Positions 9,501-16,161 of a stretch of 50,923 nt of DNA are shown here, piece by piece. Below the pieces are notes generated by a model that saw only the letters and a program-made list of their open reading frames with translations, was not told where the DNA came from and searched no databases. How positions within the stretch are numbered: position 1 is the first letter of the stretch; each line of letters begins with the position of its first letter. The translations under genes were made by a program, and so were the position numbers. The stretch comes from Paenibacillus xylanexedens (GTDB lineage Bacteria; Bacillota; Bacilli; Paenibacillales; Paenibacillaceae), in NCBI RefSeq assembly GCF_017874615.1, contig NZ_JAGIKV010000036.1:1-50923 (forward strand), written 5' to 3'.

Positions 9501-9970
9501 TCGTAGATGGAGATACAGTGACTCTTACAGTAGATCCTACACTTACTAACCCTACTGATCCTAAAGTTACTATTAGTGTAGATGGTAAAACTATCACTGT
9601 GAGTCCAGCTGCTACAAGCGCTGATATTATCACTGAAATCACTAATTCAAATCTTCCATACTCAGCTGCAGCAGGTACTTCTTCTACTGTAGCATCCGGT
9701 AACTTTACATTTGCGGGTTCGCAAGCTGCTACCAACAACACATTGGCAGTAACATTGAACGGTAATGTTCAAGCGATTAAAAATGTTAGTATTGGCACTA
9801 AAACTTACACAGCAACTGATGTGACTTTCACTGCAGGTACTTCTACATTTACTGTAAATGTTGGTACAGATGATGTTGAAGGTAAACAACTGAAAGCTGT
9901 AGCTACTGTAGGTACTGCACCTAATGCTATGGATGTTAACCTTGACGTAACTATTGGTAACGTTAAGTAA
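6509..9970 (+). CDS. Probable major S-layer protein with N-terminal SLH domains
   Basis: 1153 residues from the ATG at 6509; an upstream in-frame start at 6434 would add 25. The signal peptide is MKKILSVALSTAMAFSMFAS and ends near VAFG. Three SLH domains follow at about residues 30-72 (NGYPDGTAGLDKDMTRAEF), 80-135 and 145-185. The rest is a chain of beta-sandwich repeats of the Big_5/SwmB kind, each with a phrase such as KVIKVTFSEPV, KVTVTFDEEID, TLTVRFDKAV or KVTLNFGREMD. Such proteins self-assemble into the crystalline surface layer. Signs of very high expression are two strong ribosome binding sites, a long leader, strict codon bias (Asn almost always AAC, in the first two thirds) and a strong terminator. 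Codon use loosens after about 8860. It contrasts with the two other SLH proteins here, whose SLH domains are C-terminal. Confidence 0.85.
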   Translation: MKKILSVALSTAMAFSMFASVAFGDTAVSPQQQFDALKAKGIFNGYPDGTAGLDKDMTRAEFAKVITKLLGLKEITGTLSYTDKNYTAKNWAVPYIEAVTAAGIMEGKNVEKKIFDFNGKVTVSEMATILTRALDLEIPAETNNTAPAWAKGYVQAAINAGLVDANTNFTANASRELLVGAAYSIDQAQSLKVSSYTVTEGGKVVEFKISDGETVKVTLDKALEANKETEVKFTYKDKNFTEKVTYVVEAATKVQSASSVNLKEVDVAFDGKVDKATATDKNNYSIDSNSKGIKSITLLADGKTARLLLNESSKFVQGTTYKVVAKNVKSSTGTVLPQGEVSFTSADNVLPTVAEVKALGTKVIKVTFSEPVVSPTSSNFQLDDKAFVGSVTQGANQREVILRDYTGSISEGAHKLTTSLVEDFAGLKSLAATTDFTVAVDTEGPKVTEISATLEKVTVTFDEEIDPASVTNDSFYWKSGDTKKTGTVTQVASNVYEVQFTQANRLPGYESTLFVEVKDYSGNVNAVKEHKINATVDLVRPQVVETTFGDRTNTLTVRFDKAVSAADKKYFTIKKGDDVIPVNSVVAADSSNKIFYVTFFNTLATGTYNLKVADVQDTTALRNTLVEFNGTFVANDTANPSISSTDYNESARKVTLNFGREMDLATVNTKGNYYINFEKNGANAQNIALPTEVSVNAVNGGKSVVLQFPEFIDGTKVTFGPNGSVKGVVATGLKSKTGQVVSLDASSLKDAAANQLKWTNAVQKDAKTFELTFNQVVASANVSDFQINGTYPTSVSIDENKVTLKTADEVTGGNITLFANNSIETYSNNKLNLSTNASMPVSNAVAPRVITVDSTRNVSNEFVIEFSTAISAVDPTVATLLANDLVVKDLSATNTPTLTPVVDYDVVVQNSNELKVTIKKTSVQNKPVSVQVKDAKYIVANTTTTKAADSSVYTVVAPSTSNAAVRVNSTKITDGKEAVASKSNDLSGVVLTATKATIVDGDTVTLTVDPTLTNPTDPKVTISVDGKTITVSPAATSADIITEITNSNLPYSAAAGTSSTVASGNFTFAGSQAATNNTLAVTLNGNVQAIKNVSIGTKTYTATDVTFTAGTSTFTVNVGTDDVEGKQLKAVATVGTAPNAMDVNLDVTIGNVK

Positions 9971-9987
9971 GCATTAACAATTTTAAA

Positions 9988-10037
9988 AAGAAGGGGTTAC
10001 GTCCAGATTCTCTGGGGTGTAACCCCTTCTTTTTTAT
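9988..10037 (+). terminator. Strong intrinsic terminator after the S-layer gene
   Basis: Perfect 13-bp stem AAGAAGGGGTTAC (9988-10000) with GTAACCCCTTCTT (10019-10031), then TTTTTA. Confidence 0.95.
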
Positions 10038-10323
10038 TTCTCAAAAACAAGTCCTAATTACTTCTTTAGTACTTTTTTTTTTTCTTAATGAAATCATCTA
10101 CATATGATTTTGATTTTAATTGTTAAAAGAGTTAATATATCTATAAAAAATTAATTTTTCTGATATTGTTAAATGATGAAAGATGAATATTTCAATTTTA
10201 GATTGTTAGATGACTAAGAGTTTCATTGCAATACACTTAATAAAAACCAACAACATCGTAACTTTCTCCCCATCCCAAACGTTTATACTATATAGCAACA
10301 AGCAACTTATGGGAGGTTTGGAA
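10038..10323. other. AT-rich spacer before the next surface protein gene
   Basis: About 290 very AT-rich bases without a gene. TATACT at 10284-10289 is a possible -10 box for the gene starting at 10324, but I see no matching -35 box. Confidence 0.35.
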
Positions 10324-12972
10324 GTGGATCATAAAAAGGTCATAATGACTTTGATAACTAGTATGTTATTCATCAGTTCAAGTGGAGGTTTAGTAGCTGC
10401 TGCAAGTACACCAGCTAACTCAGGTAAACCTGCTACAAATAACAGCGCAACAACAAAGAAGCAACAGACAACAACCACGAACAAAGTCGTACATACACTG
10501 GCTAAGGTACCTGCGGTCAAAGTAACTGCACGTAGTACCGTGAAGTTAACCGACGTTAATATCTTGTCCCAAGACGACGGGAATACGGTGACGTATACAC
10601 TAACGTATAAAAATAATGACAGCACACCGATGATGATGCTCGATTATTGGAGCAAAGTGAAAACAAAAGGTGGAACAAGCTTCTCTCCAAAGCTGATCGC
10701 CAAGGATCAAGAGAAGAAGACGGTATCACCGGGTTCCACGGTGGATCTCACATACGTTATGAAGGTTGGACGTGAAGTGAAATTGAGTGATCTGAACTTC
10801 TTGATTGTAAAATGGGATTTCAGCAAACCGAATTATGAAAGCACGCTGGGGAAATTCAATGTTCCCGCATCATATAGCATCACTACACCTGTAGGCAAAA
10901 CAAAGACGGTTCGTCTGAGTGATTCAGCCGTCAAGGTTAAAGTCTCTGGTATTAAAGTGTATCCAGGGGAGAATAAGAAACAATACGTCAAAGTTGGCGT
11001 GAACCTAAATAATATCAGTTATAAGTTATTGGACAATCCAAATATCAAGTGGATTCTACGTACACCGGGAGGTACGAATTATCCGTTGACCCCTGATAAG
11101 GATAGTACGGGTGTCAGCATTCAGGCACAGGCCAACAAAACGTTAAATTTAATGGCTTCTTTGCCTACAGCATTGAAACTGGAAAAATCAGAATTACTTC
11201 TTGTGGAAGAACAAGGTGAAGAGAAGACAGCTCTGCCAGTTGCTGCACTACAGTTGCCCGAAGCTAGTCAAACCAATGTAAACGTAGCAACCAATCAACC
11301 GAACATCATTTCGATTGATGGACAACCTGTATCGACTCTATTGGAATCTGCTCGTGTCCGTGGTGAGGATGAAGAGTTTGATCTAACGATGCAGTGGGTC
11401 ATTAAGAACCAAGGGAAAAAAGAAGTTAAGGTTCCCAAATACGCATTAGAGATCCGTACAGAAGATGGTACTTCCTATCCGATCGAGACGAAGGCACTGG
11501 ATGATCTGAAGTTGAAGCCAGGTGCGACTAAAACGATCAAGCTGAACTCTACGATCCAAGGGAATGGGGATACCAGCAAAATCAAATTATATGCGATGAC
11601 ACCTACAACCAAAGATGAGAGCAAAGAAGGGGAAACGTCTAGTGGAGGTACGAGTGGCTTTGAGTTCTCCTATCCGGTTGGCATCTATGCTATTCCTGAA
11701 TCCGTAACAAGTGGAGATGGACTTACAACGGAAACGGTAATTAAGAATAGTAAAGGTACATTCGGTGTATCTGTTGGCTCCTTGCAACGCCTTCCTTGGA
11801 CAGACAGTGATATTATTGCTGCCAAGGTCACCATCCGTAATGCATCGGCCAAAACAGTTCAATTGCCTGAACTGGAAGCGATGTTCACAATCGATTCCGC
11901 ACGCATTGATGGAGATACGAAGCTGATTAGCGCGCAAGGGGGCAAGTTGCTTGGTTCTGGCATGGTCACCGAAGCTTATCTCTTGACGAAGATTCCATCT
12001 GAACTCAATATGAGCCGTCTGGAATTAACTTTGCAGGAGAAAGTAAGTGAGGAAGAAAAGAACGATTGGATTACCCTGAGTACGTCCGGTTTAATTCAGC
12101 CCCTCTCTTATGTAGGCGAAGGAAAAACCTATACTCAAGGAACTGCAGATAAAGAAACAGAGCTGGGCATACGCAGAACATATGTGTATCCGGGATCTTC
12201 GTCCGATATTGTATACACCGAATTCGAGATGACGAATAAGTCGCTGCGTCAGAGTGGCCTTGCGAAGTTGGTAGGATACTACAAAACAGCAGATGGTCAA
12301 TATTACAAAGCAACAGCTAAGCAGGCAAACCGTGTACCGGGACCAGGTCAGAAGAGTATTGTTACGTTCTGGGCCAAAGTGCCGAAGAGTGTGAAAACAT
12401 TATCTGATATGCGTCTGATTGTAGGTGAAGGGGTTGCTGACAACAAATTTGTAACCGGTGAAGGCGAGGCAACGGCTTATGTTAATGCCACGTCATTCGA
12501 GGTGCAACCGAAATCATTATCTGTTCTATCATCTCTGAATGATATCGACTTGTATCCTTTCAAATTCTCGGGTAGCAATATTAAAGCTTATCTTACAGGT
12601 GGAACGGCAGTACAGATTGAGATGATCTACTCCTTAACACAGGAGGAAGCTGTGGATAGTGGAGAGTACGGACACAAGCTGATTTTATCTATAACTGATG
12701 GGTCAGGAAAAGTGTTTGATAAAGAGCTCACACCAGGAACTGATCTGAAAACAGGCATTAACCAGACGCTGAACTGGAGTATTGATGATACGGTATTTGA
12801 TAAAATACGTGGTGGCTCATATCGCGTAGCCTTGTATGATGTTTTCGAAGGTCAACGAATTCGTCTTGCAGAACAAGGCTATAGTTACGATGTATCCAAA
12901 CTGCCTAAAGAAGAACCGATCATCCCGGAGTTCCCGGAAGAGGGTTCTAATAATCCCAATAATAATCGGTAA
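10324..12972 (+). CDS. Large secreted protein of unknown family
   Basis: An 882-residue exported protein that I cannot name. The start is a GTG at 10324, chosen because GGGAGG (10311-10316) lies 7 bases upstream and because the protein then begins with a proper signal peptide, VDHKKVIMTLITSMLFISSS, with a cut near VAAA. A longer in-frame start at 10210 lacks a ribosome binding site. A Thr/Asn/Lys-rich linker follows, then repeated beta-rich modules of roughly 150 residues in which phrases of the type VTYTLTYKNNDS, MQWVIKNQGKKEVKVPKYAL and PGATKTIKL recur, as in domains of secreted Firmicute proteins that regulate or cap surface polymers. It ends in a Pro/Glu/Asn-rich tail. There are no SLH domains, LPXTG motif or lipobox, so the anchor is unclear. 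It lies right after the S-layer gene, with its own terminator, so an S-layer-associated role is possible but unproven. Confidence 0.75.
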   Translation: MDHKKVIMTLITSMLFISSSGGLVAAASTPANSGKPATNNSATTKKQQTTTTNKVVHTLAKVPAVKVTARSTVKLTDVNILSQDDGNTVTYTLTYKNNDSTPMMMLDYWSKVKTKGGTSFSPKLIAKDQEKKTVSPGSTVDLTYVMKVGREVKLSDLNFLIVKWDFSKPNYESTLGKFNVPASYSITTPVGKTKTVRLSDSAVKVKVSGIKVYPGENKKQYVKVGVNLNNISYKLLDNPNIKWILRTPGGTNYPLTPDKDSTGVSIQAQANKTLNLMASLPTALKLEKSELLLVEEQGEEKTALPVAALQLPEASQTNVNVATNQPNIISIDGQPVSTLLESARVRGEDEEFDLTMQWVIKNQGKKEVKVPKYALEIRTEDGTSYPIETKALDDLKLKPGATKTIKLNSTIQGNGDTSKIKLYAMTPTTKDESKEGETSSGGTSGFEFSYPVGIYAIPESVTSGDGLTTETVIKNSKGTFGVSVGSLQRLPWTDSDIIAAKVTIRNASAKTVQLPELEAMFTIDSARIDGDTKLISAQGGKLLGSGMVTEAYLLTKIPSELNMSRLELTLQEKVSEEEKNDWITLSTSGLIQPLSYVGEGKTYTQGTADKETELGIRRTYVYPGSSSDIVYTEFEMTNKSLRQSGLAKLVGYYKTADGQYYKATAKQANRVPGPGQKSIVTFWAKVPKSVKTLSDMRLIVGEGVADNKFVTGEGEATAYVNATSFEVQPKSLSVLSSLNDIDLYPFKFSGSNIKAYLTGGTAVQIEMIYSLTQEEAVDSGEYGHKLILSITDGSGKVFDKELTPGTDLKTGINQTLNWSIDDTVFDKIRGGSYRVALYDVFEGQRIRLAEQGYSYDVSKLPKEEPIIPEFPEEGSNNPNNNR

Positions 12973-13005
12973 TTTGTACGAAACTTAAGATATTTTAAAG
13001 CTAAG

Positions 13006-13038
13006 ACCTCGCTTCCACATCTTCGGAAGCGAGGTTTT
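13006..13038 (+). terminator. Intrinsic terminator
   Basis: Stem ACCTCGCTTCC (from 13006) with GGAAGCGAGGT (13025-13035), loop ACATCTTC, then a short T run. Confidence 0.9.
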
Positions 13039-13098
13039 GCTTGTCGCATGTCTATTTTTTCTCTATAGTTAAAGTTAATAGATTACCAGAGGAGGAAA

Positions 13099-13701
13099 AT
13101 GATTCACATGAAACCTTATATGAAAGTATCCCTCGCTGCGCTCGCCATTGGTGTTGGCGTCTGGGTTGGGTCGGTATACAGCAATACAGCCATCGGTGCA
13201 GGTACAAGCCAGCCAGGAACAGCAGATGATCCGGTTGTAACTAAGAGTTATGTAGATCAGCAGATCCAACAGGCTTTGGGCGGTAAGATCCCGACTGGAG
13301 GAGGTAGTACCAATACGGGAACAGACAGCAATGCAGGAAATGGTAACAACACCGGCTCTACAGGAACCGGGAACTCCGGTAGCACAGGTGGAGACACATC
13401 CCTTCCTCCACTGGTCTCGGGCGCTTCTGATGCCGTTGAGATCGTAACCGTGAAGCCGGGTCAACAGCTGATCGGTAAGTCTGGCGCGGAGTTCATTTTA
13501 CGTAGCGGCAAAGCTGTGATCGTCAGTGAAGGTACGAATGGCGTAGCTGATCTGACGGACGGGATTGACCTGACGAATGGACAGGCAGCGCCCACCAATC
13601 ACCTGCTCTCTTTTCCAAGGGATGGACGGGGGATCACGGTATTGGAAGGAAACAAATACAGCTTAACTGTAATGGTTCGTGGTGGATATACTCTGAAATA
13701 G
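13099..13701 (+). CDS. Small secreted or membrane-anchored protein with Gly/Thr/Asn-rich linker
   Basis: Up to 200 residues, not recognised. The N-terminus has a basic start and one hydrophobic segment (VSLAALAIGVGVWVGSVYS), either a signal peptide or an anchor. A helical patch with SYVDQQIQQAL follows, then about 50 residues of Gly/Thr/Asn/Ser linker, then a compact C-terminal domain of about 85 residues beginning SGASDAVEIVTVKPGQQLIG. AGAGGAGG ends at 13095; the ATG at 13099 is rather close and the ATG at 13108 rather far, so the start may be either. Followed by the IS200/IS605 element. A cell-surface location is the only safe inference. Confidence 0.7.
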   Translation: MIHMKPYMKVSLAALAIGVGVWVGSVYSNTAIGAGTSQPGTADDPVVTKSYVDQQIQQALGGKIPTGGGSTNTGTDSNAGNGNNTGSTGTGNSGSTGGDTSLPPLVSGASDAVEIVTVKPGQQLIGKSGAEFILRSGKAVIVSEGTNGVADLTDGIDLTNGQAAPTNHLLSFPRDGRGITVLEGNKYSLTVMVRGGYTLK

Positions 13702-13810
13702 GATTTGTAGCTGTTAAAGGAATTATTCATTAGTCCTGTATTTGATTTACGCAGAGTACAGAACCCCCCTCACTTTCGGTCCACTTCTTTAGACGAGCAT
13801 GGAGATAATG

Positions 13811-13850
13811 TCGGATATGGAGTATCACTATTGTGATACTCCATATCCGA
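13811..13850. repeat. Perfect 18-bp palindrome in the left part of the IS
   Basis: TCGGATATGGAGTATCAC and its exact complement are separated by TATT. A T-rich run begins about 10 bases later (13861-13870). In IS200 a long stem-loop near the left end blocks incoming transcription; this palindrome probably does the same for tnpA. It could instead be the terminator of the gene ending at 13701. Confidence 0.8.
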
Positions 13851-13915
13851 AACGTCTGTGTTCTTTTTTTTATTAACGTGTTTCAATTGATCCATTTAAC
13901 TGATACAGTATAGAC

Positions 13916-14314
13916 ATGTACGAATATAGAAGAACAAAAACAACCGTATCTTTGTTGAACTATCATTTTGTGTTCTGCCCACGATACAGGAGAAAGATAT
14001 TTCTCAAATCAGAGCTAGAACAACGCTTCAAGGAATTGGTGCATGAGTTATGTGCAGAGCTAAAAATTGAGATTGTTGCCATAGAATGCAACAAAGACCA
14101 TACACATATGATTCTCAATGCACTTCCAACATTAAGCCCTGCAGATATCATGGCAAAAATAAAAGGAGTCACATCAAAAAAACTACGAGAAGAGTTTCCC
14201 CACCTTCTACATTTGCCCAGTTTGTGGACACGCTCCTATTTTGTTTCTACTGCTGGACATGTATCAAGTGAGACCATCCAACGTTATGTTGAACAACAAA
14301 AGACAAGGGGGTGA
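13916..14314 (+). CDS. tnpA: IS200/IS605 transposase TnpA (Y1 HUH nuclease)
   Basis: 132 residues, typical for the family. It cuts and rejoins single-stranded DNA at the element ends, moving the IS by peel-and-paste during replication. The metal-binding histidine pair is DHTH (His62 and His64), and the catalytic tyrosine is Tyr124 in QRYVEQQ. The family opening is also clear: LLNYHFVFCPRYRRK. No ribosome binding site stands out before the ATG at 13916, consistent with the low expression usual for these enzymes. The stop overlaps the ribosome binding site and possible GTG start of tnpB. All key residues are present, so the protein may be active. Confidence 0.92.
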   Translation: MYEYRRTKTTVSLLNYHFVFCPRYRRKIFLKSELEQRFKELVHELCAELKIEIVAIECNKDHTHMILNALPTLSPADIMAKIKGVTSKKLREEFPHLLHLPSLWTRSYFVSTAGHVSSETIQRYVEQQKTRG

Positions 14315-14319
14315 AGCCT

Positions 14320-15399
14320 ATGTCCCAGACCATAACGGTTAAGGTAAAGTTGCTGCCGACGAAAGAGCAGATCCGACTATTGCAACAGAGTAGTCATGAA
14401 TATATCCGAGTTGTTAATAAACTCGTGGCAGAGATGGTAGAAGAAAAGAAAAGGTTGAAGAAGACAACAAAAGACGTTTCTGCTAATCTACCCAGTGCAG
14501 TAAAAAATCAAGCGATTAAAGATGCAATAAGTGTGTTTTCTACCAAAGTTAAGAAAAGTAAATACGCAATCATACCAACGCTAAAGAAACCGATTTGCGT
14601 ATGGAATAACCAAAACTATTCCTTTGACTTCACGCATATTTCTATTCCATTCATGGTAGAGGGTAAATCCAATCGCTTAAAAATTCGTGCATTGTTCATG
14701 GACAAAGACAATCGAAACGTTGACCTTTTGAAGCATAAACTAGGTACGCTCCGTGTCACGAAAAGCTCCGGCAAGTGGGTAGCCCAAATTGCTGTCACCA
14801 TGCCAACAATTGAAAAAACGGGAATGCGGATTTTAGGCGTTGATTTAGGGCTGAAAGTCCCTGCCGTGGCTATCACGGATGATGATCAAGCTCGCTTCTT
14901 TGGGAATGGGCGAGAAAGCAAATACAAAAAACGGAAATTTCGAAGTATTCGTAAAAAACTAGGAAAACTAAAGAAAGTGAACGCTATTCGCAATTTAGAT
15001 GATAAAGAACAACGATGGATGAAAGACAAAGACCACAAGGTTAGTCGTGAAATCATTAATTTCGCAGTCGAGAATAGGATTTCTGTCATTCGCTTAGAGC
15101 AACTAACGAATATTAGGCAGACGACAAGAACAAGTCGTAAAAACGAAAAGAATCTACATACCTGGTCATTCTATCGTTTGGCACAATTCATTGAATACAA
15201 AGCAAATATGATAGGGATCAAAGTGGAATATGTGAACCCTGCAAATACAAGTCAAACATGTCCAGAATGTTCAAAAAAGAACAAGGTGCAAGATAGAAGA
15301 TATAAGTGTCCATGTGGATTCAAAAAACATCGTGATATCGTTGGGGCGATGAATATTCGCTACGCAACTGTGATTGGCGGTAACAGTCAATCAGCCTAA
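14320..15399 (+). CDS. tnpB: TnpB, RNA-guided DNA nuclease of IS605 (ancestor of Cas12)
   Basis: About 359 residues. TnpB uses an omega RNA from the right end of the element to cut DNA carrying the guide match and a TAM, which helps the IS persist. The RuvC triad is intact: Asp175 (GVDLGLKVPAVAITDDD), Glu260 (IRLEQLTNIR) and Asp339 (HRDIVGAMNI). The zinc finger has TCPECSKK, then KCPCGF, where the second pair is spaced C-x-C rather than C-x2-C. I place the start at the ATG at 14320 because AAGGGGG (14305-14311) lies 8 bases upstream; a GTG at 14311, overlapping the tnpA stop, is an alternative. The length is somewhat short of the roughly 400 residues of ISDra2 TnpB but within the family range. 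Confidence 0.92.
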   Translation: MSQTITVKVKLLPTKEQIRLLQQSSHEYIRVVNKLVAEMVEEKKRLKKTTKDVSANLPSAVKNQAIKDAISVFSTKVKKSKYAIIPTLKKPICVWNNQNYSFDFTHISIPFMVEGKSNRLKIRALFMDKDNRNVDLLKHKLGTLRVTKSSGKWVAQIAVTMPTIEKTGMRILGVDLGLKVPAVAITDDDQARFFGNGRESKYKKRKFRSIRKKLGKLKKVNAIRNLDDKEQRWMKDKDHKVSREIINFAVENRISVIRLEQLTNIRQTTRTSRKNEKNLHTWSFYRLAQFIEYKANMIGIKVEYVNPANTSQTCPECSKKNKVQDRRYKCPCGFKKHRDIVGAMNIRYATVIGGNSQSA

Positions 15400-15543
15400 G
15401 ATGCTATATGCACTGTCTTAGGAGGGGTAATGGCATACCCTAATCTTAGCATTTGTCCAAAACAGAAATGAATTGAGGACGTTAAGCTAGCTAAGAATCC
15501 CAGTCAAGTTATTGACCTTGCTCCTTAGGGGTGGGAGTGTCAA
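15396..15543 (+). ncRNA. Probable omega RNA (TnpB guide RNA scaffold) and IS right end
   Basis: Starts at the tnpB stop and runs to the end of the IS. Visible pairings: CTAAGA (15396-15401) with TCTTAG (15416-15421); GGGTA (15425-15429) with TACCC (15436-15440); GTCAA with TTGAC inside the last hairpin; and ATCCCA near 15496 with TGGGAGT near the end. Known omega RNAs occupy this place and end at the element edge, so the guide would be read from the flank after 15543, beginning CCAGTTCTAAC. The RNA may start inside tnpB; its 5' end is not visible. Confidence 0.7.
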
Positions 15544-15633
15544 CCAGTTCTAACAAACATTAATACGGCTAGCCAGCCTTGTTCCTGCTCACTCTATAAC
15601 TGTTGACAATCAATTAATGGAGGTGCAGGAATC

Positions 15634-15906
15634 ATGGCTAGAAGCAATCGCAAAGTGGTACCCGAAAGTCGTCAAATGCTGGATCAGATGAAGTATGAGA
15701 TTGCTGCAGAGTTTGGTCTCAATGTAGGTTATGGTGGCAGAGGTTTAGCTGGTGCGGATACAGAATTTGGATCTGAACTGGGTGAAGTAAGTGATCATTC
15801 CTATGGGCAATACAAAGGGTGGGGACATCTGACTTCCCGCGAGAATGGATCGGTTGGTGGAGAGATCACCAAAAGGCTAATTCGCCAGGCAGAACAGCAC
15901 TTATAG
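15634..15906 (+). CDS. Alpha/beta-type small acid-soluble spore protein
   Basis: 90 residues. SASPs coat spore DNA, protect it from UV and heat, and are degraded by the Gpr protease at germination. Both family boxes are present: the Gpr cleavage region MKYEIAAEFGL, and ENGSVGGEITKRLI with the following AEQHL. The usual length is about 60-75 residues; here some 25-30 extra residues rich in Gly and Tyr lie between the boxes. The ATG follows GGAGGTG at 15620-15626. It starts 90 bases after the IS end, so the IS may lie close to its promoter; I could not find a clear sigma-G promoter in the remaining gap. Confidence 0.88.
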   Translation: MARSNRKVVPESRQMLDQMKYEIAAEFGLNVGYGGRGLAGADTEFGSELGEVSDHSYGQYKGWGHLTSRENGSVGGEITKRLIRQAEQHL

Positions 15907-15930
15907 GGCATTTTCCTTACCCCATTTCGT

Positions 15931-15959
15931 TTGACACGTCTTGACAAATACGTTAAGAT
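15931..15959 (+). promoter_or_regulatory. Promoter of metK
   Basis: TTGACA (15931-15936), 17-base spacer, TAAGAT (15954-15959). A second TTGACA at 15941 overlaps the spacer. Confidence 0.75.
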
Positions 15960-15965
15960 GGCACT

Positions 15966-16161
15966 TGAGGTATGCAACCTTTTCCACTAGGGAAAGGTTG
16001 ATTTTCGTTTGAGGCAATTACCTGAAAAATCCTTATCTTCGGTACTGCGGACCCTGCGTCCTTATTCCATTTTGGAAAGCTTCGAGGGTACAGTGAACGA
16101 ATCGCTGTCATGTTTTGTTCGGGCAATCGCCATACTACTAGTTATGGGAGGTTGAAACTTC
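15966..16161 (+). promoter_or_regulatory. Structured metK leader of unassigned class
   Basis: About 195 bases between the promoter and the metK ATG. It contains the hairpins AACCTTTTCC/GGGAAAGGTT (around 15979-16001), GGAC/GTCC (16049-16061), TTCC/GGAA (16065-16077), and a longer GAACGAA/TTTGTTC stem. I looked for the S-box (SAM-I) consensus expected before metK and did not find it, nor a terminator-type hairpin with a T run. GGGAGG at 16146-16151 is the ribosome binding site. Regulation by this leader is inference. Confidence 0.45.

Larger units (their letters stand above)
13751..15543 (+). mobile_element. IS200/IS605-family insertion sequence
   Basis: Contains a Y1 (HUH) transposase gene, a tnpB gene overlapping it, and a structured right end. 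The right end is well supported: GAAT at 15494-15497 stands just before a hairpin of the CCCA...TGGG type, and the element closes with TCAA at 15540-15543. This matches the guide and cleavage tetranucleotides described for IS608. The left end is uncertain. TTGATTTAC at 13742-13750 could hold the target/TAM (TTGAT or TTTAC), which would put the first base of the element near 13751, but no clear left guide tetranucleotide is visible. These elements make no target duplication, so boundaries need an empty-site comparison. Confidence 0.75.

Noticed and set aside
6509..9970. Repeated codon strings as a possible tandem DNA repeat
   Set aside because: The repetition comes from biased codons and Ig-like domains; no exact long DNA repeat was found.
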